Shown one piece after another: positions 41,471 through 48,882 of a stretch of 52,042 nt of DNA. The position numbers were made by a program, and so were the translations under genes. The notes beneath the pieces were generated by a model. It saw only the letters and a program-made list of their open reading frames with translations. It was not told the DNA's origin and made no database searches. Position 1 is the first letter of the stretch; each line of letters opens with the position of its first letter. The stretch covers positions 1 to 52,042 of the forward strand of contig QJWC01000068.1 of assembly GCA_003235475.1 (NCBI GenBank), read 5' to 3'. This stretch comes from Acidimicrobiia bacterium (GTDB lineage: Bacteria > Actinomycetota > Acidimicrobiia > Spongiisociales > UBA5794).

Positions 41471-41659
41471 ATGGCATACAGATGTGAAGTCTGCGGCAAA
41501 GAACCGTGGACAGGAAAACAGGTCAGCTTCTCACACAAGCGCTCCTCGAAGACCTGGCGTCCGAATATCCAGAAGATCCGCGTCAAGCACGGCTCGAACT
41601 CCCGCCGGGCACGCGTCTGCACGGCCTGCATCAAGGCCGGCAAGGTCGAAAAGGTCTGA
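41471..41659 (+). CDS. rpmB: 50S ribosomal protein L28, 62 aa
   Basis: MAYRCEVCGKEPWTGKQVSFSHKR gives the first C-x2-C, and RRARVCTACIKAGKV the second, so this is the zinc-binding form. The body KTWRPNIQKIRVKHGSNSRR is typical. AGGAGG upstream sets the start. Its stop overlaps the next gene by TGATG. Confidence 0.97.
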   Translation: MAYRCEVCGKEPWTGKQVSFSHKRSSKTWRPNIQKIRVKHGSNSRRARVCTACIKAGKVEKV

Positions 41660-41871
41660 TGCAGGGCGTCGTCAAGGCCTACGACGATGCGACGGGTGTC
41701 GGCGTCATCGTGCGCGACGACGACCGGTCCGAGGTCATCCTCAAGCCAGGGAGCCTCGAGGGGTCGATGTTCCGATTCCTGAGGCAGGGCCAGCGTGTTC
41801 GTTTCGACCTCCACGGCGAGGGCGACGAGGCATACGCCACCAACCTGCGATTCGGGTCCGACGGCTACTGA
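41659..41871 (+). CDS. Degenerate cold-shock-domain protein coupled to rpmB, 70 aa
   Basis: The whole protein follows the five-strand cold-shock pattern: GVVKAYDDATGVGVIVRDD matches the first strands of CspA (G-x-VKWF, KGFGFI), and FLRQGQRVRFDLHGEGDEAYATNL matches the last three. The two RNA-binding motifs have lost their aromatic residues: RNP1 KGFGFI reads TGVGVI and RNP2 VFVHF reads VILKP. So the fold is likely kept but classic nucleic-acid stacking is not. It starts in the rpmB stop (TGATG), implying coupled synthesis with L28. A role at the ribosome is possible but unproven. Confidence 0.75.
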   Translation: MQGVVKAYDDATGVGVIVRDDDRSEVILKPGSLEGSMFRFLRQGQRVRFDLHGEGDEAYATNLRFGSDGY

Positions 41872-41898
41872 CCAGACTCGGGGCGTTGGGGCCGCTGC

Positions 41899-41904
41899 TA
41901 CGAT
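41899..41904 (+). promoter_or_regulatory. -10 element of the RAM-domain gene, leaderless type
   Basis: TACGAT 6 nt before the ATG at 41911. Confidence 0.5.
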
Positions 41905-41910
41905 CCCACC

Positions 41911-42144
41911 ATGGTGCAAGCCTTCGTCCTCATCCAAACCGACAGCGGCAAGGCGTCCGAGGTCGCGCGGGCGATCGGTGACATCGACGGCGTCCAGAGT
42001 TCCGACGCGGTCACCGGTCCCTACGACGTGATCGTGGCTGCCGAAGCGAGCGACGTCGATGCCCTCGGGCAGCTGGTCGTGACAAAGATCCAGCCTGTCA
42101 CAGGGATCGTCCGAACGCTCACCTGCCCCGTCGTCAAGCTCTAG
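41911..42144 (+). CDS. Stand-alone RAM (Lrp/AsnC ligand-binding) domain protein, 77 aa
   Basis: VQAFVLIQTDSGKASEVARAIGDIDGVQSSDAVTGPYDVIVAAEASDVDALGQLVVTKI is the effector-binding and oligomerising domain of Lrp/AsnC regulators, including the V-TGPYD turn. The helix-turn-helix part is absent and no upstream frame could supply it. Such single-domain proteins bind amino acids in other actinobacteria and archaea and may modulate full-length Lrp proteins. Its stop overlaps the ddl stop on a shared CTAG. Confidence 0.88.
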   Translation: MVQAFVLIQTDSGKASEVARAIGDIDGVQSSDAVTGPYDVIVAAEASDVDALGQLVVTKIQPVTGIVRTLTCPVVKL

Positions 42145-43184
42145 CGGATCGCGAGCCTCGCTCGCGCCTCGTGGCGGCTGAACGCCGCCGCGACCAGATG
42201 GTCACAGAGCTCCGGATAGGTCATCCCTGACGCGATCCACATCTTCGGGAACCCGCTAATGGACGTGAAACCGGGCATGGTGTTGATCTCGTTGAGAAGG
42301 AATCTGCGAGTCGAGCGGTCGAAGAGGAAGTCGACCCGTGCCAAGCCACTGCACTCGAGCAGCTCGTAGACCCGCTCCGCCAGCATCCGCACCATCCCAG
42401 CCTGCTCCCCCGTGAGGTCGGCTGGTGCCTCGAAGCGGCTCGAGTCATCCGCGTACTTCGCGTCGTAGGTGTACCAGCCCGAGCTGACGATGACCTCTCC
42501 CGGTTGGGAGGCACGGGGTCCGTCGAGGACCGCCACCTCGATTTCCCTCGCATCGATGCCCTGCTCGATGATCACCTTGTCGTCGTACCTGAATGCCGTA
42601 CCGATGGCGTCCTTGAGGCCGTCGGGGTCCTCCACCTTCTCGATCCCCACCGAAGAGCCCTGCGCCGCGGGCTTGACGAACACAGGGAGCCCGAGGTCCT
42701 TCAACGCCCTGTCGATCGCATCCCCTGGGTCGGTGTCCCACTCGCTTCGGCGGATCGCCACCCACGGTGACGTGTCGATGCCAGCTGCTGCAACCAGCTG
42801 CTTTGTGAGATCCTTGTCCATCGCCACGGCAGAGCTCATCACCCCACAGCCAACGTAGGGCAGGTCTGCGACCTCGAACGCCCCGTGGACCGTTCCGTCC
42901 TCTCCCCTCGGGCCGTGGAGGACGGGAAACGCGACATCGACGTTGATTTCGTCGTCACCGACGCGAATGGAACCGGAAGGGATCATGAACGACACCGGCC
43001 GACCTTCGGCGCGGAACGGCCGCATCGCCGTATCAGCAAGGAACCAGGCGCCCGAGCGGTCGATGCCAACGGGAATGACACGGTGTCCGGCCTGCTCGAG
43101 TGCGTCGAAGACCGACACCGCAGAGGAGCAGGACACCTCGTGTTCGGCTGACTTCCCGCCGAAGAGAAGGAGTACCCGGGCCAT
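42141..43184 (-). CDS. ddl: D-alanine-D-alanine ligase, 347 aa
   Basis: Makes the D-Ala-D-Ala dipeptide for peptidoglycan. ARVLLLFGGKSAEHEVSCSSA at the start, FPVLHGPRGEDGTVHGAFEVADLPYVGCG, FVKPAAQGSSVGIEKV for the ATP-grasp loop, and ARVDFLFDRSTRRFLLNEINTMPGFT for the metal site are all present. ATG at 43184 fits the family and a -10 hexamer 6 nt upstream; an in-frame ATG at 43214 is less likely. Divergent from the sensor kinase gene. Confidence 0.96.
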   Translation of the reverse strand: MARVLLLFGGKSAEHEVSCSSAVSVFDALEQAGHRVIPVGIDRSGAWFLADTAMRPFRAEGRPVSFMIPSGSIRVGDDEINVDVAFPVLHGPRGEDGTVHGAFEVADLPYVGCGVMSSAVAMDKDLTKQLVAAAGIDTSPWVAIRRSEWDTDPGDAIDRALKDLGLPVFVKPAAQGSSVGIEKVEDPDGLKDAIGTAFRYDDKVIIEQGIDAREIEVAVLDGPRASQPGEVIVSSGWYTYDAKYADDSSRFEAPADLTGEQAGMVRMLAERVYELLECSGLARVDFLFDRSTRRFLLNEINTMPGFTSISGFPKMWIASGMTYPELCDHLVAAAFSRHEARARLAIR

Positions 43185-43190
43185 GGGTGG

Positions 43191-43200
43191 AGGGTACCGT
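43191..43200. promoter_or_regulatory. Overlapping divergent -10 elements, ddl and sensor kinase
   Basis: On the minus strand TACCCT (43191-43196) is 6 nt before the ddl ATG. On the plus strand TACCGT (43195-43200) lies 31 nt before the kinase ATG, which also has GAGG at 43218-43221. The two hexamers share bases, so the two polymerases would compete. Confidence 0.4.
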
Positions 43201-43231
43201 GTGGCCACAATCATCCCGAGGTAATCACCCG

Positions 43232-44998
43232 ATGCAGGGAAAAGACCCCATCATCGACTACCGGATCCGCGTCGTCACGACCGGGTTGATCGTCTCATGG
43301 TTCGGATTGATCGTCTTCGCCATCTGGTCACTGACGGTCGACGAGGTGTCCGGTGTGTACCTCTGGACCTTCCTGGGCGGCTTGCTGGTGGCTCTCATTC
43401 TCATCACCCTGACGCCGTGGCGGTCGATGTTGGAGTCCGGCGTCGGTGATTGGGTGTTGCTCGTCTGGTCGCTCGCGATCCTTGCTGCCGTGATCGTGTT
43501 CGAGACGGCAAGGAACGATGAAGTCGCGTCCGGCATCGGGTTCCTGCTCGTCACGTTCTTCGCCGCCGCGACGTTGATGCCGAACGCCTCGTTGCTCGCG
43601 GTTGGAATCGCATCGACCGCGGCATACGGGGCGTCGCTGTTCGCCACGTCGTCCATCGCGGACGTCCCCGTCGCGGGCACGTTGCTCGCCTACCTCGCAG
43701 CCGTCGTGTTCGTGCTGCTGATCTCCATCGGCATCCGCACGCAGCTCGAACGCACGAACCGCGCCTACACGGAGCTCGTTGCCCAGGGAGCCGCGCTGGA
43801 GAGGCGTGAGAGGGAGATCAGCCAGCTCTACGACGTGTCGCGGACGATCGGCGCCGGCACCAAGCTCGACGAGGTGCTCCCCGAGCTCGTGGGACGGATT
43901 GCACAGAGCGTCGGAGCACGGGTCGGCCTCGTGCTGCTGTACGACCCCGAAACCGAGCACCTCGACCTCATGTCACCCATCTGGGCGGCGGGACACACCG
44001 TCCACGCCGACCCTCTGTCGCTCTCGCTCGACGAGCCGGGCGTCGCCCCGAGGGTGTTCATGACCGGCGACCCGGCCGTCATGAACGACGAGTCCGCAAC
44101 GAGCGCCGATCGCCTCGCGTCGCAACTCGCGGCCGACCGCGTCGCCTCGGTCGCGATGCGCGTCGAGGACCGCACGATCGGCGTCCTGCTCGTTGGCGAC
44201 AAGGAGAGCGAGTTCACCGAGGATGACCTGCGGACGCTCGAGTCGGTCGCGGCTCCGGCTGCCTTGGTGCTCAACCAGATGGCGCGGTACGAGGCAGCCC
44301 GTACGACGGGCGAGCGAATGGCAGAGCTCGCCGAACTCAAGACGGACTTCGTGTCGGTCGTCTCCCACGAACTGCGTACACCCCTCACGAGCATCATCGG
44401 CGCGCTCTCGACGCTGAAGAGGCCGGAGCTGAGTCCGAGCGACCCGAGGGCCGTCGAACTCGTCGAGATGGCGGCGAAACAGTCGCAACGACTGAAGACG
44501 CTCATCGAGGACCTCCTCGTCATCTCGCGCATCGAGGCGCAGTCCCTTCCCATGCGGCCGGAAACCATCGACCTCACCACGTTCCTCGGAGAGCTCCTCG
44601 AGTCGATCCCGGGTGGGGATCGACTCGTTCACGACCGATCGGCGACTCTGCCGTCAGTGATTGCCGACCCGGACCATCTCACTCGCGTGATGACGAACCT
44701 CATCGACAACGCGATCAAGTACGGCGGGGAAAAGGACGTCGCGATCTCTGTGGGCCAGGTTGGCAACCGCGTCCACATCGCCGTCATCGACCATGGGCCC
44801 GGCGTCCCTTACGAGCAGCGCGACCGCATGTTCGAGCGGTTCACCCAACTCCAGCCGCACGCGACAAGATCAAGGGGCGGGGCGGGGCTCGGGCTCTCGA
44901 TCGTGAAGGGGTTGGTCGAAGCGATGGATGGCCGTGTGTGGTTCGAGCCGACCGTCGGCGGCGGCGCCACGTTCACCGTGGCCATCCCTGCGGCCTGA
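43232..44998 (+). CDS. Membrane sensor histidine kinase with GAF domain, 588 aa
   Basis: Six N-terminal membrane helices (about residues 10-170: TTGLIVSWFGLIVFAIWSL, LWTFLGGLLVALILITL and so on) precede a short coil (LERTNRAYTELVAQGAALERRE) and a GAF domain (about 190-345; ISQLYDVSRTIGAGTKLDEVL, AMRVEDRTIGVLLVGDKE). The HisKA domain has VSHELRTPLTSIIGAL with the phospho-accepting His. The ATPase domain has TNLIDNAIKYGG, DHGPGVPYEQRDRMFERF and GGAGLGLSIVKGLVEAM. No response regulator is nearby, so it is an orphan. Sitting between ddl and inhA it may watch the envelope. Confidence 0.92.
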   Translation: MQGKDPIIDYRIRVVTTGLIVSWFGLIVFAIWSLTVDEVSGVYLWTFLGGLLVALILITLTPWRSMLESGVGDWVLLVWSLAILAAVIVFETARNDEVASGIGFLLVTFFAAATLMPNASLLAVGIASTAAYGASLFATSSIADVPVAGTLLAYLAAVVFVLLISIGIRTQLERTNRAYTELVAQGAALERREREISQLYDVSRTIGAGTKLDEVLPELVGRIAQSVGARVGLVLLYDPETEHLDLMSPIWAAGHTVHADPLSLSLDEPGVAPRVFMTGDPAVMNDESATSADRLASQLAADRVASVAMRVEDRTIGVLLVGDKESEFTEDDLRTLESVAAPAALVLNQMARYEAARTTGERMAELAELKTDFVSVVSHELRTPLTSIIGALSTLKRPELSPSDPRAVELVEMAAKQSQRLKTLIEDLLVISRIEAQSLPMRPETIDLTTFLGELLESIPGGDRLVHDRSATLPSVIADPDHLTRVMTNLIDNAIKYGGEKDVAISVGQVGNRVHIAVIDHGPGVPYEQRDRMFERFTQLQPHATRSRGGAGLGLSIVKGLVEAMDGRVWFEPTVGGGATFTVAIPAA

Positions 44999-45005
44999 CG
45001 TCGGT

Positions 45006-45839
45006 TCAGTCGGCTTCGTTCAGGACTTGCTGGGCTGCGAGCAAGCCTTCGGCATCCCCGGCAGCGACGGCATGGAATCCCCCGTCGACGTGGACGATCT
45101 CGCCGGATGTCGACGATGCGTAATCCGAGAGAAGCACGCAGACCATGTTGGCGACAGGCTCGGGATCGTGGGGATCCCATCCGAGCGGGGCTCGAACCTG
45201 CCACAGGTTCTCGAACTGGTCGAACCCGGGGATCGACTTTGCCGCAACGGTTCCCAGGGGCCCTGCCGACACCAGGTTGACCCGGATCCCCTCCTTGCCG
45301 AGATAGCTCGCCAGGTACCGGTTGACAGATTGAAGCGCGGACTTGGAAACACCCATCCAGTCATACGCAGGCCACGCGAGGCGGTTGTCGAAGTCGAGGC
45401 CCACGAGCGCACCCCCGCCTGCCTTGGCGAACAGCGGTCGAAGCCCCACCGCGAGCGTCTTGAAGGAGAACGCGGACGTCAGGAATGCCGTGCTCGCCGA
45501 ATCCGGTGGCGTGTTGAGGAAGTTGCCGCCGAGCGCGTCGTTGGGTGCGAACGCAATGGCGTGGAGTGCCCCGTCGATCCCGCCCCACTTCTCATCGAGG
45601 AAGGTCACGAGGTCGTCCATGTGCGAGGTGTCATTGATGTCGAGCTCGATCACCTCTGCCTCGACGGGGAGCCGCTTCGCCGAGCGCTTCGTGAGCGACA
45701 TACCGCGCCCGAACCCGGTGAGCACGACTTCGGCACCGAGTTCCTGAGCGACCCTGGCCGAGTGCCACGCGATCGATCCATCGGTGAGCACGCCGGTGAT
45801 CAGCAGCCTCTTGCCATCGAGCATTGCGGTCTTCCCCAT
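45006..45839 (-). CDS. fabI: Enoyl-ACP reductase (NADH), InhA/FabI type, 277 aa
   Basis: Last step of the fatty-acid elongation cycle. LDGKRLLITGVLTDGSIAWHSARVAQE is the dinucleotide site with the SIA motif of FabI. ALVGLDFDNRLAWPAYDWMGVSKSALQSVNRYL has the catalytic Tyr and Lys (Y-x6-K) in nearly the same context as mycobacterial InhA, and AGPLGTVAAKSIPGF follows. Gene could be called inhA. The start overlaps poor upstream signals: TATTCG lies 7 nt before the ATG, an imperfect -10. Convergent with the sensor kinase. Confidence 0.95.
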   Translation of the reverse strand: MGKTAMLDGKRLLITGVLTDGSIAWHSARVAQELGAEVVLTGFGRGMSLTKRSAKRLPVEAEVIELDINDTSHMDDLVTFLDEKWGGIDGALHAIAFAPNDALGGNFLNTPPDSASTAFLTSAFSFKTLAVGLRPLFAKAGGGALVGLDFDNRLAWPAYDWMGVSKSALQSVNRYLASYLGKEGIRVNLVSAGPLGTVAAKSIPGFDQFENLWQVRAPLGWDPHDPEPVANMVCVLLSDYASSTSGEIVHVDGGFHAVAAGDAEGLLAAQQVLNEAD

Positions 45840-45891
45840 CCCTTGTCGAATAGCGGGCTTCCAGCCTAGACCGACCCGCCGGAGTCCGGCC

Positions 45892-46263
45892 TCAGCCGAC
45901 GTTCATCCATGCCCGGATGCCGAGCCCCATCACGAACAGCAGCAGGATCCCGTACGTGAGGGCCGGCCGTTTGGCCATCGTCGATCGGTATACGTACGCG
46001 AGTGTCAGCGTGATCACGATCACGACACCGTAGAACACGTGGAAGCCCGAGGCAGGGCGAACGTCGTTCGAGTAGAGGTACACCCCGGCTGCGACCTGGA
46101 TCAGCATCGCCACGATCGCCACGCCTCGTGCGACGACGAATGCCCTGTTCGGGGCCTTTCTTGCGATCGCCAGGCCGAGGCCCCAGACACCCACGATGCC
46201 GCATGACACGACGGCGACGTAGAACCAGTTCTGGTGGAAGCTGAGCACGTTTGCGAGGTTCAC
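45892..46263 (-). CDS. Small four-helix membrane protein, 123 aa
   Basis: Hydrophobic stretches at about residues 13-33 (WFYVAVVSCGIVGVWGLGLAI), 43-64, 74-92 (FHVFYGVVIVITLTLAYVY) and 101-119 (LTYGILLLFVMGLGIRAWM). Start GTG at 46263 with GGAGGG just upstream. Conserved His and Tyr residues are present but no family can be named. Divergent from the methyltransferase gene at 46327 and upstream of fabI on the same strand. Confidence 0.65.
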   Translation of the reverse strand: MNLANVLSFHQNWFYVAVVSCGIVGVWGLGLAIARKAPNRAFVVARGVAIVAMLIQVAAGVYLYSNDVRPASGFHVFYGVVIVITLTLAYVYRSTMAKRPALTYGILLLFVMGLGIRAWMNVG

Positions 46264-46313
46264 GGACCCTCCGTTCGACGCGGTGAACCCTGATGGTGGG
46301 GTGCGGTCGGCAG

Positions 46314-46319
46314 TAGGTT
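46314..46319 (+). promoter_or_regulatory. -10 element, leaderless type
   Basis: TAGGTT 7 nt before the ATG of the RNA methyltransferase gene at 46327. Confidence 0.5.
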
Positions 46320-46326
46320 ATCCACC

Positions 46327-47544
46327 ATGGTCGAGCTCCATCCTCATGCGATGGCCCACGGGGGCGAAGCCGTCGCGCGGCGCGACGGAAAAGCACATTT
46401 CGTCGCGGGTGCGATGCCGGGAGAAGTCGTCGAGGCGTCGATCGTCGAGGACAAGGGATCGTGGGCCCGTGCCGCCCTCATAGAGGTACTCGTCCCTTCC
46501 GAGGAGCGTCGGACACCTCCGTGCCCGCATGCGGTGGCGTGTGGCGGTTGTCAGTGGCAGTTTGCTGACGAAACCACCCAGCGCGGCTGGAAACGGGACA
46601 CCGTGGCCTCCCAACTCGAGCATCTCGGTCGGATCGAGAGCCCCTCCGTGCGCCCGATCGTCGCTCCGGGCCCGGGCCTCGGGTACAGGAACCGCATGGA
46701 CTTCCACGTGGTCGACGGCAGGCCGGGACTCATGCGGAGTCGATCGAACGACGTCGAACCCCTCTCCGAATGCCTCCTCATCGATCCGCTGCTCGAGCCC
46801 GTGTGGCACTCGCTCGGGTCGCTCGAAGGTGTGTCACGGCTGACCTTGCGGTGCGGGACGCGGACGGGGGACGTCCTCGCGATCGTGGAAGGCGAGGTAC
46901 CCGAGCAGGCCGGTTCGTGGGGCGTTCCCGTGGTTCACAGGCGTGGGAACCGCCTCGAGCCGGTGATCGGCGAAGCGACCCTCACCGAGATCGTCGATGG
47001 CGCGACCTTCGAGATCCCCCTCGATGGCTTCTTCCAGAACAACACCCACGGCGCCGAGGCCCTCGTCGAGCTGGCGAAGGCGGCGGCGGCGCTCGAACCC
47101 CACGAAACCCTTCTCGACGGCTACTGCGGGGTCGGGCTCTTCGGGGCCACGGTGGGCAGAGGCGCGGGGTTCGTCGTGGGCATCGACGCTTCCAAACGCG
47201 CCGTCGAGTACGCGAGACGCAACCTCTCCAGTGCCGGGGTCGAATCACGGGTGGTCGCTGGCTCGTTCACGCACGACATCGAATCGCTCGATGCGTATTG
47301 GGATGTCGCCATCGTCGACCCGCCGAGAAAGGGCCTGACGGAACGTGGGGTCGAAGCGGTGACCTCTGCGATGCCGAGGCGGATCGTGTACGTGTCATGC
47401 GATCCAGCATCCCTTGCGCGCGATGCCCGCACCCTCGCGACGTTCGGATACGACTTCGTCGAGGCGACGCCGGTGGACATGTTCCCGCAGACCTTCCACG
47501 TCGAAGTGGTCGCAACCTTCGACCGTCAGCCGCTCGACGACTGA
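46327..47544 (+). CDS. RumA/TrmA-type RNA 5-methyluridine methyltransferase, 405 aa
   Basis: Methylates C5 of uridine in rRNA or tRNA. A TRAM domain occupies about 1-58 (HAMAHGGEAVARRDGKAHFVAG, PGEVVEASIVE). The iron-sulfur site is C-x5-C-x2-C in PCPHAVACGGCQW, with a fourth Cys in LSECLLID. The catalytic half has FFQNNTHGAEALVELA, DGYCGVGLFGATVG, VDPPRKGL and YVSCDPASLARDA with the nucleophilic Cys. Cluster ligands favour the rRNA (RlmC/RlmD) branch over TrmA, but the target base cannot be set. Confidence 0.93.
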   Translation: MVELHPHAMAHGGEAVARRDGKAHFVAGAMPGEVVEASIVEDKGSWARAALIEVLVPSEERRTPPCPHAVACGGCQWQFADETTQRGWKRDTVASQLEHLGRIESPSVRPIVAPGPGLGYRNRMDFHVVDGRPGLMRSRSNDVEPLSECLLIDPLLEPVWHSLGSLEGVSRLTLRCGTRTGDVLAIVEGEVPEQAGSWGVPVVHRRGNRLEPVIGEATLTEIVDGATFEIPLDGFFQNNTHGAEALVELAKAAAALEPHETLLDGYCGVGLFGATVGRGAGFVVGIDASKRAVEYARRNLSSAGVESRVVAGSFTHDIESLDAYWDVAIVDPPRKGLTERGVEAVTSAMPRRIVYVSCDPASLARDARTLATFGYDFVEATPVDMFPQTFHVEVVATFDRQPLDD

Positions 47545-48881
47545 GCCGATCGTTCGCCGTCATCACGCCGCGATCGTCGCGGGTACGCGCCGACGATCCC
47601 CGCGCCGACGAGCGTCGAAATCGGGATGATCCAATTCACCGTGGCACGGTTCGTCGCGAGCCCGAAGTACGAGATCGCCGCCGCTGATCCGATGAGGAGC
47701 AGCAACCCGACGAGGAGGTACGAGGCGCGCCTTGGGGCTCGGTCCTTGTTGATGCGCCACTCGTAGCGGGCAAACAGGAGGACGAGCCCGATCGTGACGA
47801 TCCCGAGGCTGGCGATCCACAGCGGCCGCGTCGCCCACCACAAGGTGGTCCCCGGTTCGACGCGGAACACCGCACCGTCGAACGCGAAGAGGAAGACCGA
47901 TGCGACGAGCGTCATCGCTGTGAGGTGCCAGAGGTACAGCGTCATCATGACGCCAGACACGGACACGACCCGATGCCATGACCGGAGCGAGGCGAGCCGT
48001 CGCGCCATTGCATCCTTCGTTGCCCATACGACACCCATCTGTACCCCGCCGAGCATCGCAATGGCGAACGTGGGGGGCGTCATATTCGTCAACGCAGCGC
48101 CCGGAACGCCAACCATGGCCACCGGGTACCACCCGATCCAGGTGACCGCGATCAGCGCAGCCAGCCACACGCCTCCGAATGCCCAACCGAATGCTGCCGA
48201 GATCGGCGGACCGTCGGTGTCGCGGTCAGCCCACCAGTATCCGACCTGGTGGACCGCCGCCCACACGAACAGGAAGTTCACCCACCCGATGCCAGGGACA
48301 TCGAACGCAAACCGGGCGAGGTCGACGGCCATCGACGCGACACACAGCACGGCCAGCGACAGCAGTCCGTGGCGGCGCCACCATGAGTGCGTGAACGGTG
48401 CGAGCGCCGTCAGCGACACGTAGACGGAAATGAACCACAGGGGAACCGTTGCCGACATGGCCCCTGCCCGGACGACGTCCGATGGCAGGAAGGGGCCGAG
48501 CACAACGATCAGCACCGTCCACACCAGGACCAGCGGGATGACCGGTGTGAACAGCCGACGCACCCTGCTCGTGATCCACGCCACATGGTCGACCTCTCCA
48601 CTCCGTGACAGGGCTCTGGCGTTCGCGTATCCACCGACGAAGAAGAAGATCGGCATCACCTGGACGATCCACGTCACCCAGCCGGCGTACGGGATCCACT
48701 CGAGGGAGTTCATCAGCCGGATCTCGTCATCCGGCATCAGCCAGATCGACGCGGCGAGCCAGTGCCCGAACATGACGACGAGGATCGCGACGACGCGCCA
48801 CGCATCCACGACCCGATTCCGCTCAGGCGGCGTCTGCTCAGCCAGGGACTTCGTGTAATTGAGATATGCGGTCACGGGCAC
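47526..48881 (-). CDS. Acyltransferase-3 (OafA/Atf) family membrane protein, 451 aa
   Basis: Ten or so membrane helices with the AT3 marks: RVVDAWRVVAILVVMFGHWL with the essential His, then MPIFFFVGGYANARAL with the FFxxG motif and RVRRLFTPVIPLVLVW. Such proteins move acyl groups onto glycans or lipids across the membrane. Start GTG at 48881 lies 1 nt after the stop of the patatin-like gene, so the two should be coupled. The 3' end overlaps the methyltransferase gene by 19 nt in the convergent direction. Confidence 0.9.
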   Translation of the reverse strand: MPVTAYLNYTKSLAEQTPPERNRVVDAWRVVAILVVMFGHWLAASIWLMPDDEIRLMNSLEWIPYAGWVTWIVQVMPIFFFVGGYANARALSRSGEVDHVAWITSRVRRLFTPVIPLVLVWTVLIVVLGPFLPSDVVRAGAMSATVPLWFISVYVSLTALAPFTHSWWRRHGLLSLAVLCVASMAVDLARFAFDVPGIGWVNFLFVWAAVHQVGYWWADRDTDGPPISAAFGWAFGGVWLAALIAVTWIGWYPVAMVGVPGAALTNMTPPTFAIAMLGGVQMGVVWATKDAMARRLASLRSWHRVVSVSGVMMTLYLWHLTAMTLVASVFLFAFDGAVFRVEPGTTLWWATRPLWIASLGIVTIGLVLLFARYEWRINKDRAPRRASYLLVGLLLLIGSAAAISYFGLATNRATVNWIIPISTLVGAGIVGAYPRRSRRDDGERSAQSSSG

Positions 48882-48882
48882 C

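Noticed and set aside
45878-45890. Hairpin GCCGG-AGT-CCGGC after the 123-residue gene as a terminator
   Set aside because: Only five base pairs, no T-run follows, and such short palindromes are common in this base composition.
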